Shown in pieces: positions 1 through 7,961 of a stretch of 48,673 nt of DNA. The notes below the pieces were generated by a model that was not told the origin of the DNA, searched no databases, and was given only the letters and a program-made list of their open reading frames with translations. A program made the position numbers and the translations under genes. The number at the start of each line of letters is the position of its first letter. The first letter of the stretch is position 1. The stretch covers positions 1 through 48,673 of the forward strand of contig JAHEER010000022.1 of assembly GCA_024640625.1 (NCBI GenBank). Reading direction: 5' to 3'. Source of the stretch: Desulfobulbaceae bacterium. GTDB taxonomy: Bacteria; Desulfobacterota; Desulfobulbia; Desulfobulbales; Desulfocapsaceae.

Positions 1-1
1 A

Positions 2-145
2 AGCGAAATCAAGATCCTGGTTCCCGACAATCTCGCCGCCGCATGGCAGCGATGTTCCTGGGTACTGATTCAGGAAAAAAAGCAGAACCGACTGGAATCA
101 ATGGAAGAGATGGTGAGGGATTTTCTGGTCAAGCACGGCTGCTAG
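2..145 (+). CDS. C-terminal fragment of an unidentified protein
   Basis: An open frame enters from the left edge (frame of base 2) and stops at TAG 143-145, giving about 47 residues. They end in a charged helical stretch (EKKQNRLESMEEMVRDFL, then VKHGC). The absence of stops, the helix-like composition and a stable hairpin right after the stop suggest a genuine gene end. The family is not recognisable from this piece. The gene runs in the same direction as the antiporter operon, but 270 bases separate them, so co-transcription is doubtful. Confidence 0.55.
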   Translation, partial: SEIKILVPDNLAAAWQRCSWVLIQEKKQNRLESMEEMVRDFLVKHGC

Positions 146-147
146 TC

Positions 148-177
148 CTTCCGGTCTGCCAAGCTGGGCAGCGGAAG
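148..177 (+). terminator. hairpin after the first gene, candidate terminator
   Basis: CTTCCG (148-153) pairs with CGGAAG (172-177), and CTGCC (156-160) pairs with GGCAG (167-171), with a two-base bulge and a six-base loop. It starts three bases after the stop codon. No T-tract follows, so it may be a weak or Rho-assisted terminator or an mRNA 3'-end stabiliser. Confidence 0.45.
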
Positions 178-255
178 AGACACCTTTGTACTGCTGCGCT
201 TCGATTCTTTCTGGGCGATTGCGGAGATGTGGCCCACTATCAATTTGGTTTATCC

Positions 256-336
256 TTGACACAAGAATATTAGAAATGGTAAAGACGTATCATTTTGCTA
301 GGCGGTTGTGTTGTGCAATATGGATTAATTGTGCAA
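256..336 (+). promoter_or_regulatory. possible control region of the antiporter operon
   Basis: The 270-base gap before the antiporter operon contains a perfect -35-like TTGACA (256-261), but only a poor -10 about 18 bases downstream (TAAAGA, 280-285). Further down, TTGTGCAA occurs twice, at 311-318 and 329-336, so the repeats start 18 bases apart. Each repeat is nearly self-complementary, which suits an operator for a dimeric regulator. The repeats are seen directly; promoter and operator roles are inferred. Confidence 0.3.
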
Positions 337-415
337 ACCCTGCAACCATTTTATTGGAGAGATGCAAACTACCCAGCGATTCGCGATTGCGCCTCATTTA
401 CCCATTCTGTGATTC

Positions 416-886
416 ATGCGGCACACCCTGGCCTTATCTATCCTGCTGTCTGCCTTCTGGCTGGTAAACTCCGGTCACTACACCCCCCTTCTCCTTTTTT
501 TCATGCTGGCCTCGGTGGCTGCGATCGTTTCCCTGAGCCGCTATATGGACGTTGTTGACGGCGAGGCGCAGCCCCTCAATATCACCTTTACCCTTCCCAT
601 CTATCTGTTCTGGCTCGCCAAAGAGGTGGTGCTGGCAAATATTGTGGTGGCCACACGCGTCTGGCAGGGCAAAGAATCGATCAGTCCGCGGACCATTGAA
701 GTCACCGCCAGCCAGAAAACCGATCTGGGAAAAGTCATTTACGCCAACTCCATTACCCTGACCCCAGGAACTGTGAGCATCGACCTTGAGGGCGATACAA
801 TTATTGTCCATGCGCTGGATGAGCAATCGGCCGCTGGGTTGCTGACCGGTGAGATGGATCGCAGGGTGCGCAGGGTGGCGGGCTGA
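416..886 (+). CDS. mrpE: Na+/H+ antiporter subunit MrpE
   Basis: This 156-residue protein matches the MrpE/MnhE family of the multisubunit Mrp monovalent cation/proton antiporter. Two hydrophobic segments lie in the first 42 residues and a third at about 55-75 (LPIYLFWLAKEVVLANIVVA), followed by a soluble C-terminal domain with the family-typical SITLTPGTVSIDLEGDTIIVHAL stretch split across its strands. Family length is about 160 residues. It opens the operon and overlaps mrpF by one base (TGATG). E-F-G placed before B-C-D is a known alternative gene order for these clusters. Confidence 0.93.
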   Translation: MRHTLALSILLSAFWLVNSGHYTPLLLFFMLASVAAIVSLSRYMDVVDGEAQPLNITFTLPIYLFWLAKEVVLANIVVATRVWQGKESISPRTIEVTASQKTDLGKVIYANSITLTPGTVSIDLEGDTIIVHALDEQSAAGLLTGEMDRRVRRVAG

Positions 887-1158
887 TGTTTGCACTGGCC
901 GCACTTACCCTGTTGGCAGTCATGGGGTTGGCCTTGATCAGGGCCTTCCTGGGGCCGACACTCTATGATCGCATCCTGGCCGTAAATATTTTTGGCACCA
1001 AGACCGTGCTGTTGATTGCGGTGATGGATTTCCTCGGCGGACGACCCGATTTCCTCGATATTGCCATTGTCTACGCACTGATAAACTTCATAAGTATTAT
1101 CGGAGTATTGCGGTTCTTTGAATATGCCGAGAAGAAAACTGCGGAGCAGGCCGAATAA
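886..1158 (+). CDS. mrpF: Na+/H+ antiporter subunit MrpF
   Basis: A 90-residue membrane protein with three predicted helices, the usual size of MrpF/MnhF. The central sequence GPTLYDRILAVNIFGTK is the family hallmark (GPxxxDRxxAxN), followed by a short loop and the third helix (IAIVYALINFISIIGVLRF). It is a small integral subunit of the antiporter complex in the cytoplasmic membrane. Its start overlaps the mrpE stop and its stop overlaps the mrpG start (TAATG), so translation is probably coupled. Confidence 0.93.
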   Translation: MFALAALTLLAVMGLALIRAFLGPTLYDRILAVNIFGTKTVLLIAVMDFLGGRPDFLDIAIVYALINFISIIGVLRFFEYAEKKTAEQAE

Positions 1159-1496
1159 TGGAACTAATGTTCGATATACTCAGCTGGATATTTCTGCTGG
1201 GCGGCAGTTTCTTCTGCCTGACCGGGGCGGTTGGGCTGCTTCGCTTTCCTGAGTTTTTTTCCCGGATACACGCAGCCAGTCTCACCGATACCCTCGGCGC
1301 CAGCCTGATCCTCATCGGCCTCATGCTGCAGGCCGGCTGGAAACTGGCGCTCCCCAAGCTGATCCTGATCCTGGTCTTCTCATTGCTGGCCGGCACTACG
1401 GCCAGTCATGCGATGGCCAAAGCGGCCCTGAAGAGCGGGTTGCGGCCGCTCGACCAGGAAGAAGGCCGGAGAAAACGTGAGCGGCAGGAAGATTAG
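1158..1496 (+). CDS. mrpG: Na+/H+ antiporter subunit MrpG
   Basis: A 112-residue MrpG/MnhG-family protein. The N-terminal half contains GGSFFCLTGAVGLLRFPEFF and then RIHAASLTDTLGASLILIGL, matching the family signature (GLLRxPDxxxRxHAxSxxxTxG). Three transmembrane helices are expected and the last 25 residues are polar and charged. Only two bases separate it from the next gene. MrpG is needed for assembly or activity of the Mrp complex in studied systems; here its role follows from family and context. Confidence 0.93.
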   Translation: MELMFDILSWIFLLGGSFFCLTGAVGLLRFPEFFSRIHAASLTDTLGASLILIGLMLQAGWKLALPKLILILVFSLLAGTTASHAMAKAALKSGLRPLDQEEGRRKRERQED

Positions 1497-1498
1497 AC

Positions 1499-2497
1499 AT
1501 GGAAACCCTGATAGATATAGTCCTGCTTGGTTTTCTCGTACTCACGGCCCTGGCCGTGGCCAAGATGCACGATCTCTTTGCTGTGGTCATGCTCTCGGGT
1601 ATCTACAGTCTACTCTCCGCCAGCCTGTTTCTTGACCTCGATGCGGTGGATGTGGCTTTCACCGAAGCCTCTGTCGGAGCCGGGATTTCGACTCTGCTGA
1701 TGCTCGCCTCCCTCAAGCTGGTGGGCCGTTTTGAGAAGCGCACGCGCTACCGTCCGATGCTGGCCCTGGGGGTGGTGCTGGCCACCGGCACGCTGCTCAT
1801 TTACGGGACGCTTGACATGCCCCACTTCGGATCGGCGGAGGCGCCGGTGCACCAGCACGTCGCTCCCCGCTACCTGAACGACTCGATGGAAGAGGTCGGG
1901 GTGCCCAATGTGGTCACCTCGGTGTTGGCCAGCTACCGGGGCTACGACACACTGGGTGAGACACTGGTGGTTTTCACCGCCGCTATCGGGGTTATATCCC
2001 TGCTTCGGGTGTCCCGGCGCACCAAAGAGGAAGAAAAGCAGAAGACACCGGCGGACATGCAGCAGCAGATCATTCTCAGGGTAGTGGTCAAATGGCTATT
2101 GCCGCTGATCCTGATCTTTGCCCTCTACGTGCAGTTTCATGGTGATTACGGACCCGGTGGCGGATTCCAGGCGGGAGTGATTTTTGCCGCCGGCATCATC
2201 TTGTACACCATGCTCTTCGGTCTCAATAATGCCTCACGGGTCTTTCAGCCGGAACATCTGGAACGGATTGCAGCCCTGGGCGTTCTGCTTTACGCCGGCG
2301 TCGGTATTGGTTGTATGGTCCTGGGTGGAAATTTTCTCGACTACAACGGCTTGAGCCATGATCCCGTGCACGGTCAGCACCTGGGAATTCTGCTGGTGGA
2401 ACTGGGCGTGGGCCTGACCGTTGCCTCGGTGATGATCACCATTTTCTTCAAATTCACCTGGCGCACCGTCAAACACAAATACGTGAAGAAAAGATGA
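1499..2497 (+). CDS. mrpB: fused antiporter subunit: MrpA C-terminal (DUF4040) + MbhE-like + MrpB
   Basis: This 332-residue protein joins three parts normally found at the C-terminus of MrpA or as separate Mbh subunits plus MrpB. Residues about 1-80 resemble DUF4040/MbhD (VDVAFTEASVGAGISTLLML). Residues about 82-172 resemble MbhE, with a periplasmic loop and a helix near VVFTAAIGVISLLRV. Residues about 190-325 are the MnhB domain, with HGDYGPGGGFQAGVIFAAG as its clear signature. The arrangement explains why no full-length MrpA is present: its NuoL-like half is supplied by a separate gene downstream. The ORF overlaps mrpC by four bases (ATGA). Confidence 0.9.
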   Translation: METLIDIVLLGFLVLTALAVAKMHDLFAVVMLSGIYSLLSASLFLDLDAVDVAFTEASVGAGISTLLMLASLKLVGRFEKRTRYRPMLALGVVLATGTLLIYGTLDMPHFGSAEAPVHQHVAPRYLNDSMEEVGVPNVVTSVLASYRGYDTLGETLVVFTAAIGVISLLRVSRRTKEEEKQKTPADMQQQIILRVVVKWLLPLILIFALYVQFHGDYGPGGGFQAGVIFAAGIILYTMLFGLNNASRVFQPEHLERIAALGVLLYAGVGIGCMVLGGNFLDYNGLSHDPVHGQHLGILLVELGVGLTVASVMITIFFKFTWRTVKHKYVKKR

Positions 2498-2919
2498 ACA
2501 TTCTGGGGCTCTACAATTACTGGATCGTGGTGGTCCTGATGATGATCGGTTTTTATGTGGTCATTGCCCATGAAAATCTGATTAAAAAACTGGTGGGCCT
2601 GTCCATTTTTCAGACCTCGGTCTTTTTTTTCTACATATCAATGGGGAAGATTTCCGGGGCCACTGCACCGATTCTCGATGAGCAATATCAGCTCTATTCC
2701 AATCCGCTGCCCCACGTCCTGATCCTCACCGCCATTGTCGTGGGCATCGCCACCACCGCCATGGGCCTGGCTCTGGTGGTCCGTATCCAGGAAGCCTATG
2801 GCTCCATAGAGGAGCATGAAATCCAGGATCAGGATACCCAGGACCAGATGGAGAGTCGGCTTGAAGCTTACGGGTTCCGAAAAAAACATGCCCTCAGTGT
2901 TCGGGATCTAGACGAGTGA
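2494..2919 (+). CDS. mrpC: Na+/H+ antiporter subunit MrpC (NuoK-like)
   Basis: A 141-residue NuoK/MrpC-type membrane protein. Three helices span residues about 8-27, 33-52 and 74-98. The last carries the PLPHVLILTAIVVGIATTA motif typical of MrpC. The C-terminal 40 residues are acidic and glutamine-rich (EIQDQDTQDQ), longer than in many MrpC proteins. It overlaps both neighbours by four bases. MrpC corresponds to complex I subunit NuoK, part of the proton path between antiporter-like subunits. Confidence 0.92.
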   Translation: MNILGLYNYWIVVVLMMIGFYVVIAHENLIKKLVGLSIFQTSVFFFYISMGKISGATAPILDEQYQLYSNPLPHVLILTAIVVGIATTAMGLALVVRIQEAYGSIEEHEIQDQDTQDQMESRLEAYGFRKKHALSVRDLDE

Positions 2920-4394
2920 TCGACCATTTACCCATCCTGCAGGTGGTCGTGCCCCTGCTCGGCGCACCCCTGTGCATACTTGTGCGCAATCCTCGAGCGG
3001 TGGGTCTCTTTGCGCTGCTGGTCAGCACCGTCACCTTGCTGATCAGCTGCACTCTGCTGCAGCAGGTGCTGCTCAACGGTACCCTCGTCTATGCGCTCGG
3101 AGGCTGGGCCGCGCCCTGGGGGATCGAGTACCGTATCGACTACCTCAACAGCTATCTGCTCCTGCTGGTCTCAGCCATGGGCGCCATTGTGCTGGTGGCC
3201 TCCCAATCAAGCATCGGCGGGGAGCTGCCCCGCAACCGCCACATGCTTTTCTATACGGCCTATCTGCTCTGCCTGACCGGGCTGCTCGGCATCCTCTGTA
3301 CCGGGGACGCCTTCAACGTCTTCGTCTTTCTGGAGATCTCCTCACTCTCATCCTATACTCTGATTTCCCTGGGCAATGACCGGAGGGCATTGACCGCTTC
3401 TTATCAGTATCTGATCATGGGGACCATCGGCGCCACTTTTATCATCATCGGCGTCGGTCTCATGTATATGATGACCGGAACCCTAAATATGTACGATCTG
3501 GCCCAGCGGCTGCCCGAAGTGCACAACTCCAAAACGGTGCTCAGCGCTATTGGTTTTTTCATCGTCGGTGTCTGTTTGAAGCTGGCCCTGTTTCCGCTTC
3601 ATCTCTGGCTGCCCAATGCCTACGCCTTTGCCCCCTCGATAGCCACCGCCTTTCTGGCGGCAACCTCGACCAAGGTTGCAATCTACGTGCTCATCCGCTT
3701 TATCTTCTCGGTGGTTGGTCCGGTGTTCGCCAACACCGTCCTGCCCCTGCAGGAGATTTTTGTGGTGCTCGGCGTGTCAGGAATTTTTGCGACCTCCATA
3801 TCGGCAATCTATCAGCTCAACATCAAGCGTTTGTTCGCCTATTCCAGCGTGGCCCAGATCGGCTACATGATCCTGGCTTTGGCCATTGGCACGCCGCTCG
3901 GACTCACCGCCACTCTGCTGCACCTGTTTAATCACGCCCTGATGAAAGCGGCGCTCTTCCTGGCCATCGGTGGAGTGGTCTACCGGGTCGGCAGTGCCCA
4001 GCTCAGTCACTTTGCCGGGCTGGGCAGGCAGATGCCCTGGACCATGGCGGCCATCGTGGCGGGCGGACTGAGCCTTATCGGGGTGCCGCTTACCGTCGGT
4101 TTCGTTTCCAAATGGTACTTGGTGCTGGCCTTGCTGGAAAATGGCTGGTGGCCCCTGACCATACTGGTCCTGATCAGTTCGCTGCTGGCGGTTATCTATG
4201 TCTGGCGGATTGTCGAATGGGTTTATTTCTCCAGTCCCCGAATCATGATTGACGAGGTCAAGGACCCACCGTTGGGTCAGCTGGTACCGATCTATGTGCT
4301 GGTCATCGCCAATTTCTACCTTGGCATAGACACCTCGCTGACTGTGGGAGTCAGTAAAAAGGCGGCAGAAATGCTGTTCGGAGGAGTATTTTGA
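2916..4394 (+). CDS. mrpD: antiporter-like subunit MrpD, first of three
   Basis: A 492-residue proton-pumping NADH-quinone oxidoreductase-like membrane protein (NuoN/NuoM/MrpD family, Proton_antipo_M), about 14 helices. Recognisable parts are the helix with LEISSLSSYTLISLG (the conserved TM5-type glutamate), PLHLWLPNAYAFAPSIATAF, and IKRLFAYSSVAQIGYMILAL. The start is a GTG overlapping the mrpC stop by four bases; no nearby ATG fits. Among the three paralogues in this operon it is the most MrpD/NuoN-like. It should translocate protons coupled to cation exchange in the complex. Confidence 0.92.
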   Translation: MIDHLPILQVVVPLLGAPLCILVRNPRAVGLFALLVSTVTLLISCTLLQQVLLNGTLVYALGGWAAPWGIEYRIDYLNSYLLLLVSAMGAIVLVASQSSIGGELPRNRHMLFYTAYLLCLTGLLGILCTGDAFNVFVFLEISSLSSYTLISLGNDRRALTASYQYLIMGTIGATFIIIGVGLMYMMTGTLNMYDLAQRLPEVHNSKTVLSAIGFFIVGVCLKLALFPLHLWLPNAYAFAPSIATAFLAATSTKVAIYVLIRFIFSVVGPVFANTVLPLQEIFVVLGVSGIFATSISAIYQLNIKRLFAYSSVAQIGYMILALAIGTPLGLTATLLHLFNHALMKAALFLAIGGVVYRVGSAQLSHFAGLGRQMPWTMAAIVAGGLSLIGVPLTVGFVSKWYLVLALLENGWWPLTILVLISSLLAVIYVWRIVEWVYFSSPRIMIDEVKDPPLGQLVPIYVLVIANFYLGIDTSLTVGVSKKAAEMLFGGVF

Positions 4395-5878
4395 TGATGG
4401 CCTCCGAGACAATGCTGCTTCTCACTTTACTGGTCCCGCTGGTAGCGGTCATAGGTATCGTCAGCCTCGGACATTCCCCCAACCTCAGGGAGGCAGTGAG
4501 CCTGACCGCAGGGCTGGTCCTCATTTACCTGACGGTGAGCCTCTACCGCCTGACGGAAGCGGGAAGCGTCGTCTCCTGGGAAGGCCTCCAGATCCTGCCC
4601 GGCCTGACCCTGTTTTTCAGTATTGAGCCGCTGGGTATGCTGTTTTCTCTGATCGCCAGCTTTTTGTGGCTGCTTACGACCCTTTACTCCATCGGTTATA
4701 TGCGCGGTCACCAGGAAGAGAACCAGACCAGGTTTTATGTGTGCTTCGCCGTCGCCATCTCCTCGGTGATGGGCATATCCTACGCCGGCAATCTTTTCAC
4801 CCTGTTCATCTTCTATGAGATCCTGACCCTCTCGACCTATCCGCTGGTCACCCATGCAGGGTCCGAGAAGGCCAAGCTGGGCGGCCGGGTTTATCTTGGT
4901 ATCTTGCTGACCACCTCGATACTCTTTCTGCTGCTCGCCATCATCGGTACCTGGTACACCACCGGTACCGTAGATTTTCAGGCTGGCGGCGTCTTCGATC
5001 AGTCACAGAAATTCGCCGCCGCTGTGCTGCTGCCGCTCTATGTGTTCGGCATAGGGAAAGCGGCGATCATGCCGTTTCACCGCTGGCTGCCGGCGGCCAT
5101 GGTGGCCCCGACGCCGGTGAGTGCGCTGCTCCATGCGGTTGCTGTGGTCAAGGCCGGCGTTTTCAGTGTGCTCAAGGTCTGCACCTATGTGTTCGGCTTC
5201 GATGTTTTGCGCCAGCTGCCGACTACCGAATTTCTCCTTTATCTGGCCGGTGCTTCAGTAATCATCGCCTCCCTGGTGGCCATGAAACAGGATAATCTTA
5301 AGGCTCGACTGGCCTATTCCACCGTCAGCCAGCTCAGCTATATCACCGTTGGCGCCCTGTTGGCCAACAGCGCCGGTGCCCTCGGCGGAGCCATGCACAT
5401 AGGTATGCACGCCTTTGGCAAGATCACCCTGTTCTTCTGTGCCGGGGCGATCATGGTGGCCTCGCACAAAACTGAGATTTCCGACATGCACGGACTGGGC
5501 AGGAGGATGCCGGTGACCATGGCCGCCTTTTTCATCGGCAGCCTCTCCATCATCGGTCTGCCGCCCTGCGGGGGTACCTGGTCAAAATGGTATCTGATGA
5601 TCGGCACCATCGAGGCCGACAAACTTATTTTAATGGTGGTCCTGATGGCCAGTTCACTGCTCAACATCGCCTATCTGCTGCCCATTCCGATCAAGGGATT
5701 TCTCTACCCTGATCCCGAGGATGCAGATGGTCAAAGCGTGATCCAGGAGGCGCCGCTGCCGTCTCTGGCGGCACTCTGTCTGACGGCCGCAGGATGCATC
5801 GTCCTGTTTATTTATCCACAACCACTCTATGAGCTGGGCACACATTTTCTGGAGGCGGCGGGGTTACATGGCAGATAA
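4394..5878 (+). CDS. antiporter-like subunit, NuoL/MrpA N-terminal type, second of three
   Basis: A 494-residue Proton_antipo_M protein. The stretch FHRWLPAAMVAPTPVSALLH followed by AVAVVKAG is the classic NuoL/NuoM/MrpA signature, so this gene probably supplies the N-terminal half of MrpA, whose C-terminal half sits in the upstream fusion. Other conserved parts are FYEILTLSTYPLV and RLAYSTVSQLSYI. I chose ATG 4394, six bases after GGAGGAGT; TTG 4391 and ATG 4397 are alternatives. It overlaps the upstream stop by one base. Substrate ion specificity (Na+, K+ or H+ only) cannot be read from the sequence. Confidence 0.9.
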   Translation: MMASETMLLLTLLVPLVAVIGIVSLGHSPNLREAVSLTAGLVLIYLTVSLYRLTEAGSVVSWEGLQILPGLTLFFSIEPLGMLFSLIASFLWLLTTLYSIGYMRGHQEENQTRFYVCFAVAISSVMGISYAGNLFTLFIFYEILTLSTYPLVTHAGSEKAKLGGRVYLGILLTTSILFLLLAIIGTWYTTGTVDFQAGGVFDQSQKFAAAVLLPLYVFGIGKAAIMPFHRWLPAAMVAPTPVSALLHAVAVVKAGVFSVLKVCTYVFGFDVLRQLPTTEFLLYLAGASVIIASLVAMKQDNLKARLAYSTVSQLSYITVGALLANSAGALGGAMHIGMHAFGKITLFFCAGAIMVASHKTEISDMHGLGRRMPVTMAAFFIGSLSIIGLPPCGGTWSKWYLMIGTIEADKLILMVVLMASSLLNIAYLLPIPIKGFLYPDPEDADGQSVIQEAPLPSLAALCLTAAGCIVLFIYPQPLYELGTHFLEAAGLHGR

Positions 5879-6158
5879 GAAACTCTATCTCTTCGATAAG
5901 CCGAGAAATGTGAAAATTGTCCTCTATGGGCTCTACATCAGCTGCGCGATACTTTTGCTGCTCGATTTTATCGTCCACCGCCATACCCAGCACCGCTGGG
6001 AAGAGCTGCTCGGCTTCTACTCGATCTATGGATTTATCGGCTGTGCGGCCATCGTCATCGGGTCTAAATGGCTGCGCGGCATGGTGGAGAGGGACGAGGA
6101 TTATTATACCAGGGACGAGTTGACCATGGCGCAGGAGGAAGATTATGTGGTCGATTGA
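5868..6158 (+). CDS. small two-helix membrane protein of the antiporter operon
   Basis: A 96-residue protein starting at ATG 5868 (MADKKLYLFDKPRNVK). The in-frame codons upstream lie inside the previous gene and give no sensible protein. Two hydrophobic helices (about residues 16-37 and 55-73) flank a basic, histidine-containing loop (HRHTQHRWEE), and the tail is acidic (ERDEDYYTRDE). It overlaps the preceding gene by 11 bases and the next by 14, so it is clearly part of the operon. I know no characterised homologue in classical Mrp systems. An accessory or assembly subunit is plausible. Confidence 0.82.
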   Translation: MADKKLYLFDKPRNVKIVLYGLYISCAILLLLDFIVHRHTQHRWEELLGFYSIYGFIGCAAIVIGSKWLRGMVERDEDYYTRDELTMAQEEDYVVD

Positions 6159-7848
6159 ACTGCCCGCCTTCGTCCCGTTTTTTGCGGCTGCACTGCTGGC
6201 CCTGGTCACCAGGGGCGCCCTGCGCTCGGTGCTGATGCTTGCTGTGGTGGCTTTGAGCGGACTGCATCTCTGGTTCCTTGACGGTGAGGTGCTGGTTAAC
6301 CTGCAGTTTCTCGAATATGAATTGATCCCTTACCGGGTCGATGAGCTGAGCATCGTCTTCGGCTATGTCTTCCACATTGCCGCCTTTGTCTCGATTCTCT
6401 TTGCCCTGCATGTCAAAGATACGATGCAGCATGTCTGCGCTCTGCTTTATGCGGGAAGCGCGGTGGGCGCGCTGTTTGCCGGCGATCTGCTGAGCCTGTT
6501 CGTGTTTTGGGAGATACTCGCGGTGTCGTCGGTATTTCTGGTCTGGGCGCGGCGCACGGAGCGGGCCTATCAGTCCGGCATGCGCTACTTGATCATCCAG
6601 GTGATGTCCGGGGTGATCTTGCTCGGCGGTCTGCTGCTCCATGTTGAACAGAGCGGGTCCCTGGAGTTTGGCTTCATCGGTACCGATCACCTGGGCGGCT
6701 GGCTGATACTTCTGGCCTTCGGGATCAAAGGAGCTTTTCCACTTCTGCACACCTGGCTGACCGACGCTTACCCCGAAGCAACACCGACCGGGACAGTCTT
6801 TCTCAGCGCTTTTACGACCAAGACGGCGATCTACACCCTGGCCCGCGGCTACCCCGGCACGGAACTGCTCATCTATGTGGGTGCCACCATGGCCTGTTTC
6901 CCGATTTTTTATGCGGTTATCCAGAACGATCTGCGCCGGGTGCTGTCCTACAGTCTGATCAACCAGCTCGGCTTCATGGTCTGCGGCATCGGCATCGGCA
7001 CCGCATTGGCGATAAACGGGGCCGTGTCCCACGCCTTCGTGCACATCATCTACAAAAGTCTGTTGTTCATGTCCATGGGTGCGGTGCTCTACCGGACCGG
7101 CAAAATTAAGGCGACCGATATCGGCGGACTCTACAAGACCATGCCCAAGACGGCGGTGTTGTGCATTATCGGTGCCGCCTCGATATCTGCCTTCCCACTG
7201 TTCAGCGGTTTTGTGGCCAAATCGATGATCATGGCGGCGGCAATTAAAGAGGGCTACAATGTGGTCTGGCTCGCACTGCTGCTGGCCTCTGCCGGCGTCC
7301 TCAAACATGCCGGTATCCAGATTCCCTATTTTGCCTTTTTCGCTCACGACTCGGGCATACGAACCAGCGAGCCGCCGAAGAATATGCTGCTGGCCATGAC
7401 CATTGCTGCCTTTCTTTGCCTGGCCATCGGTATCTATCCGAAAATGCTCTACCGGCTGCTGCCCTTCGCCACCGATTTCAACCCCTATGACCTGACCCAT
7501 GTCCTGGCCCAGACCCAGCTGCTATTCTTTGCCATGCTGGCCTTTGTCTGGCTCAACCTGCAGGGAATCTACCCTCCCGAAAAAGCAGCGATCAACCTCG
7601 ATGCCGAATGGTTCTACCGCCGCTTCCTGCGCCGCCTGGTGGAAAAGATCTCTGTCTGGGTGGACGGCTTTGACAGCGACCTGAGGATACGCGTCGAGGA
7701 CCGGATCAACTGGATAATTACCTATTTCGCTCAGCGCCACTATCCCACCGGCAAGGGGGCGGTGATCCGGCCCACCGGCAACATGGTCATGTACATCGCC
7801 ATCCTCTTGGCTGCCTATCTGTGGTTGCTGCTGAGTTTTCCTCATTAG
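6145..7848 (+). CDS. antiporter-like subunit MrpD type, third of three, long form
   Basis: A 567-residue Proton_antipo_M protein. ATG 6145 follows a strong AGGAGGAA site. Conserved pieces are LFVFWEILAVSSVFLVWARR, then LLHTWLTDAYPEATPTGTVF with a lysine shortly after (TTKTAIY), and VLSYSLINQLGFM. The C-terminus carries an extra segment of about 100 residues: an amphipathic region with many charges (KISVWVDGFDSDLRIRVED) and a final helix, resembling the lateral-helix extensions of NuoL-type subunits. It is the last operon gene. A third antiporter-like subunit goes beyond the canonical MrpA+MrpD pair. Confidence 0.9.
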   Translation: MWSIELPAFVPFFAAALLALVTRGALRSVLMLAVVALSGLHLWFLDGEVLVNLQFLEYELIPYRVDELSIVFGYVFHIAAFVSILFALHVKDTMQHVCALLYAGSAVGALFAGDLLSLFVFWEILAVSSVFLVWARRTERAYQSGMRYLIIQVMSGVILLGGLLLHVEQSGSLEFGFIGTDHLGGWLILLAFGIKGAFPLLHTWLTDAYPEATPTGTVFLSAFTTKTAIYTLARGYPGTELLIYVGATMACFPIFYAVIQNDLRRVLSYSLINQLGFMVCGIGIGTALAINGAVSHAFVHIIYKSLLFMSMGAVLYRTGKIKATDIGGLYKTMPKTAVLCIIGAASISAFPLFSGFVAKSMIMAAAIKEGYNVVWLALLLASAGVLKHAGIQIPYFAFFAHDSGIRTSEPPKNMLLAMTIAAFLCLAIGIYPKMLYRLLPFATDFNPYDLTHVLAQTQLLFFAMLAFVWLNLQGIYPPEKAAINLDAEWFYRRFLRRLVEKISVWVDGFDSDLRIRVEDRINWIITYFAQRHYPTGKGAVIRPTGNMVMYIAILLAAYLWLLLSFPH

Positions 7849-7893
7849 TTGTGGCAAGGGCGCGTCAATACGACCTATTATGCTGCGTCGCTT

Positions 7894-7933
7894 TTGGGGG
7901 AGGCATATTGGTAATATAGCCTCCCTCCCCCAA
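7894..7933. terminator. strong hairpin between convergent genes
   Basis: TTGGGGGAGG (7894-7903) is exactly complementary to CCTCCCCCAA (7924-7933). The interior also folds (GGCATATT against AATATAGCC with one bulged A). It lies between the end of the antiporter operon and the convergent exonuclease gene, so it may serve both strands. No good T-tract follows on either strand. Confidence 0.5.
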
Positions 7934-7961
7934 GTCCCCTTGCCTCACAGGCCGTCTCAGG

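Noticed and set aside
6064..7500. 478-codon open frame on the minus strand
   Set aside because: It lies opposite the third MrpD-like gene, and its translation is a histidine/glutamine/glycine-rich shadow without any domain.
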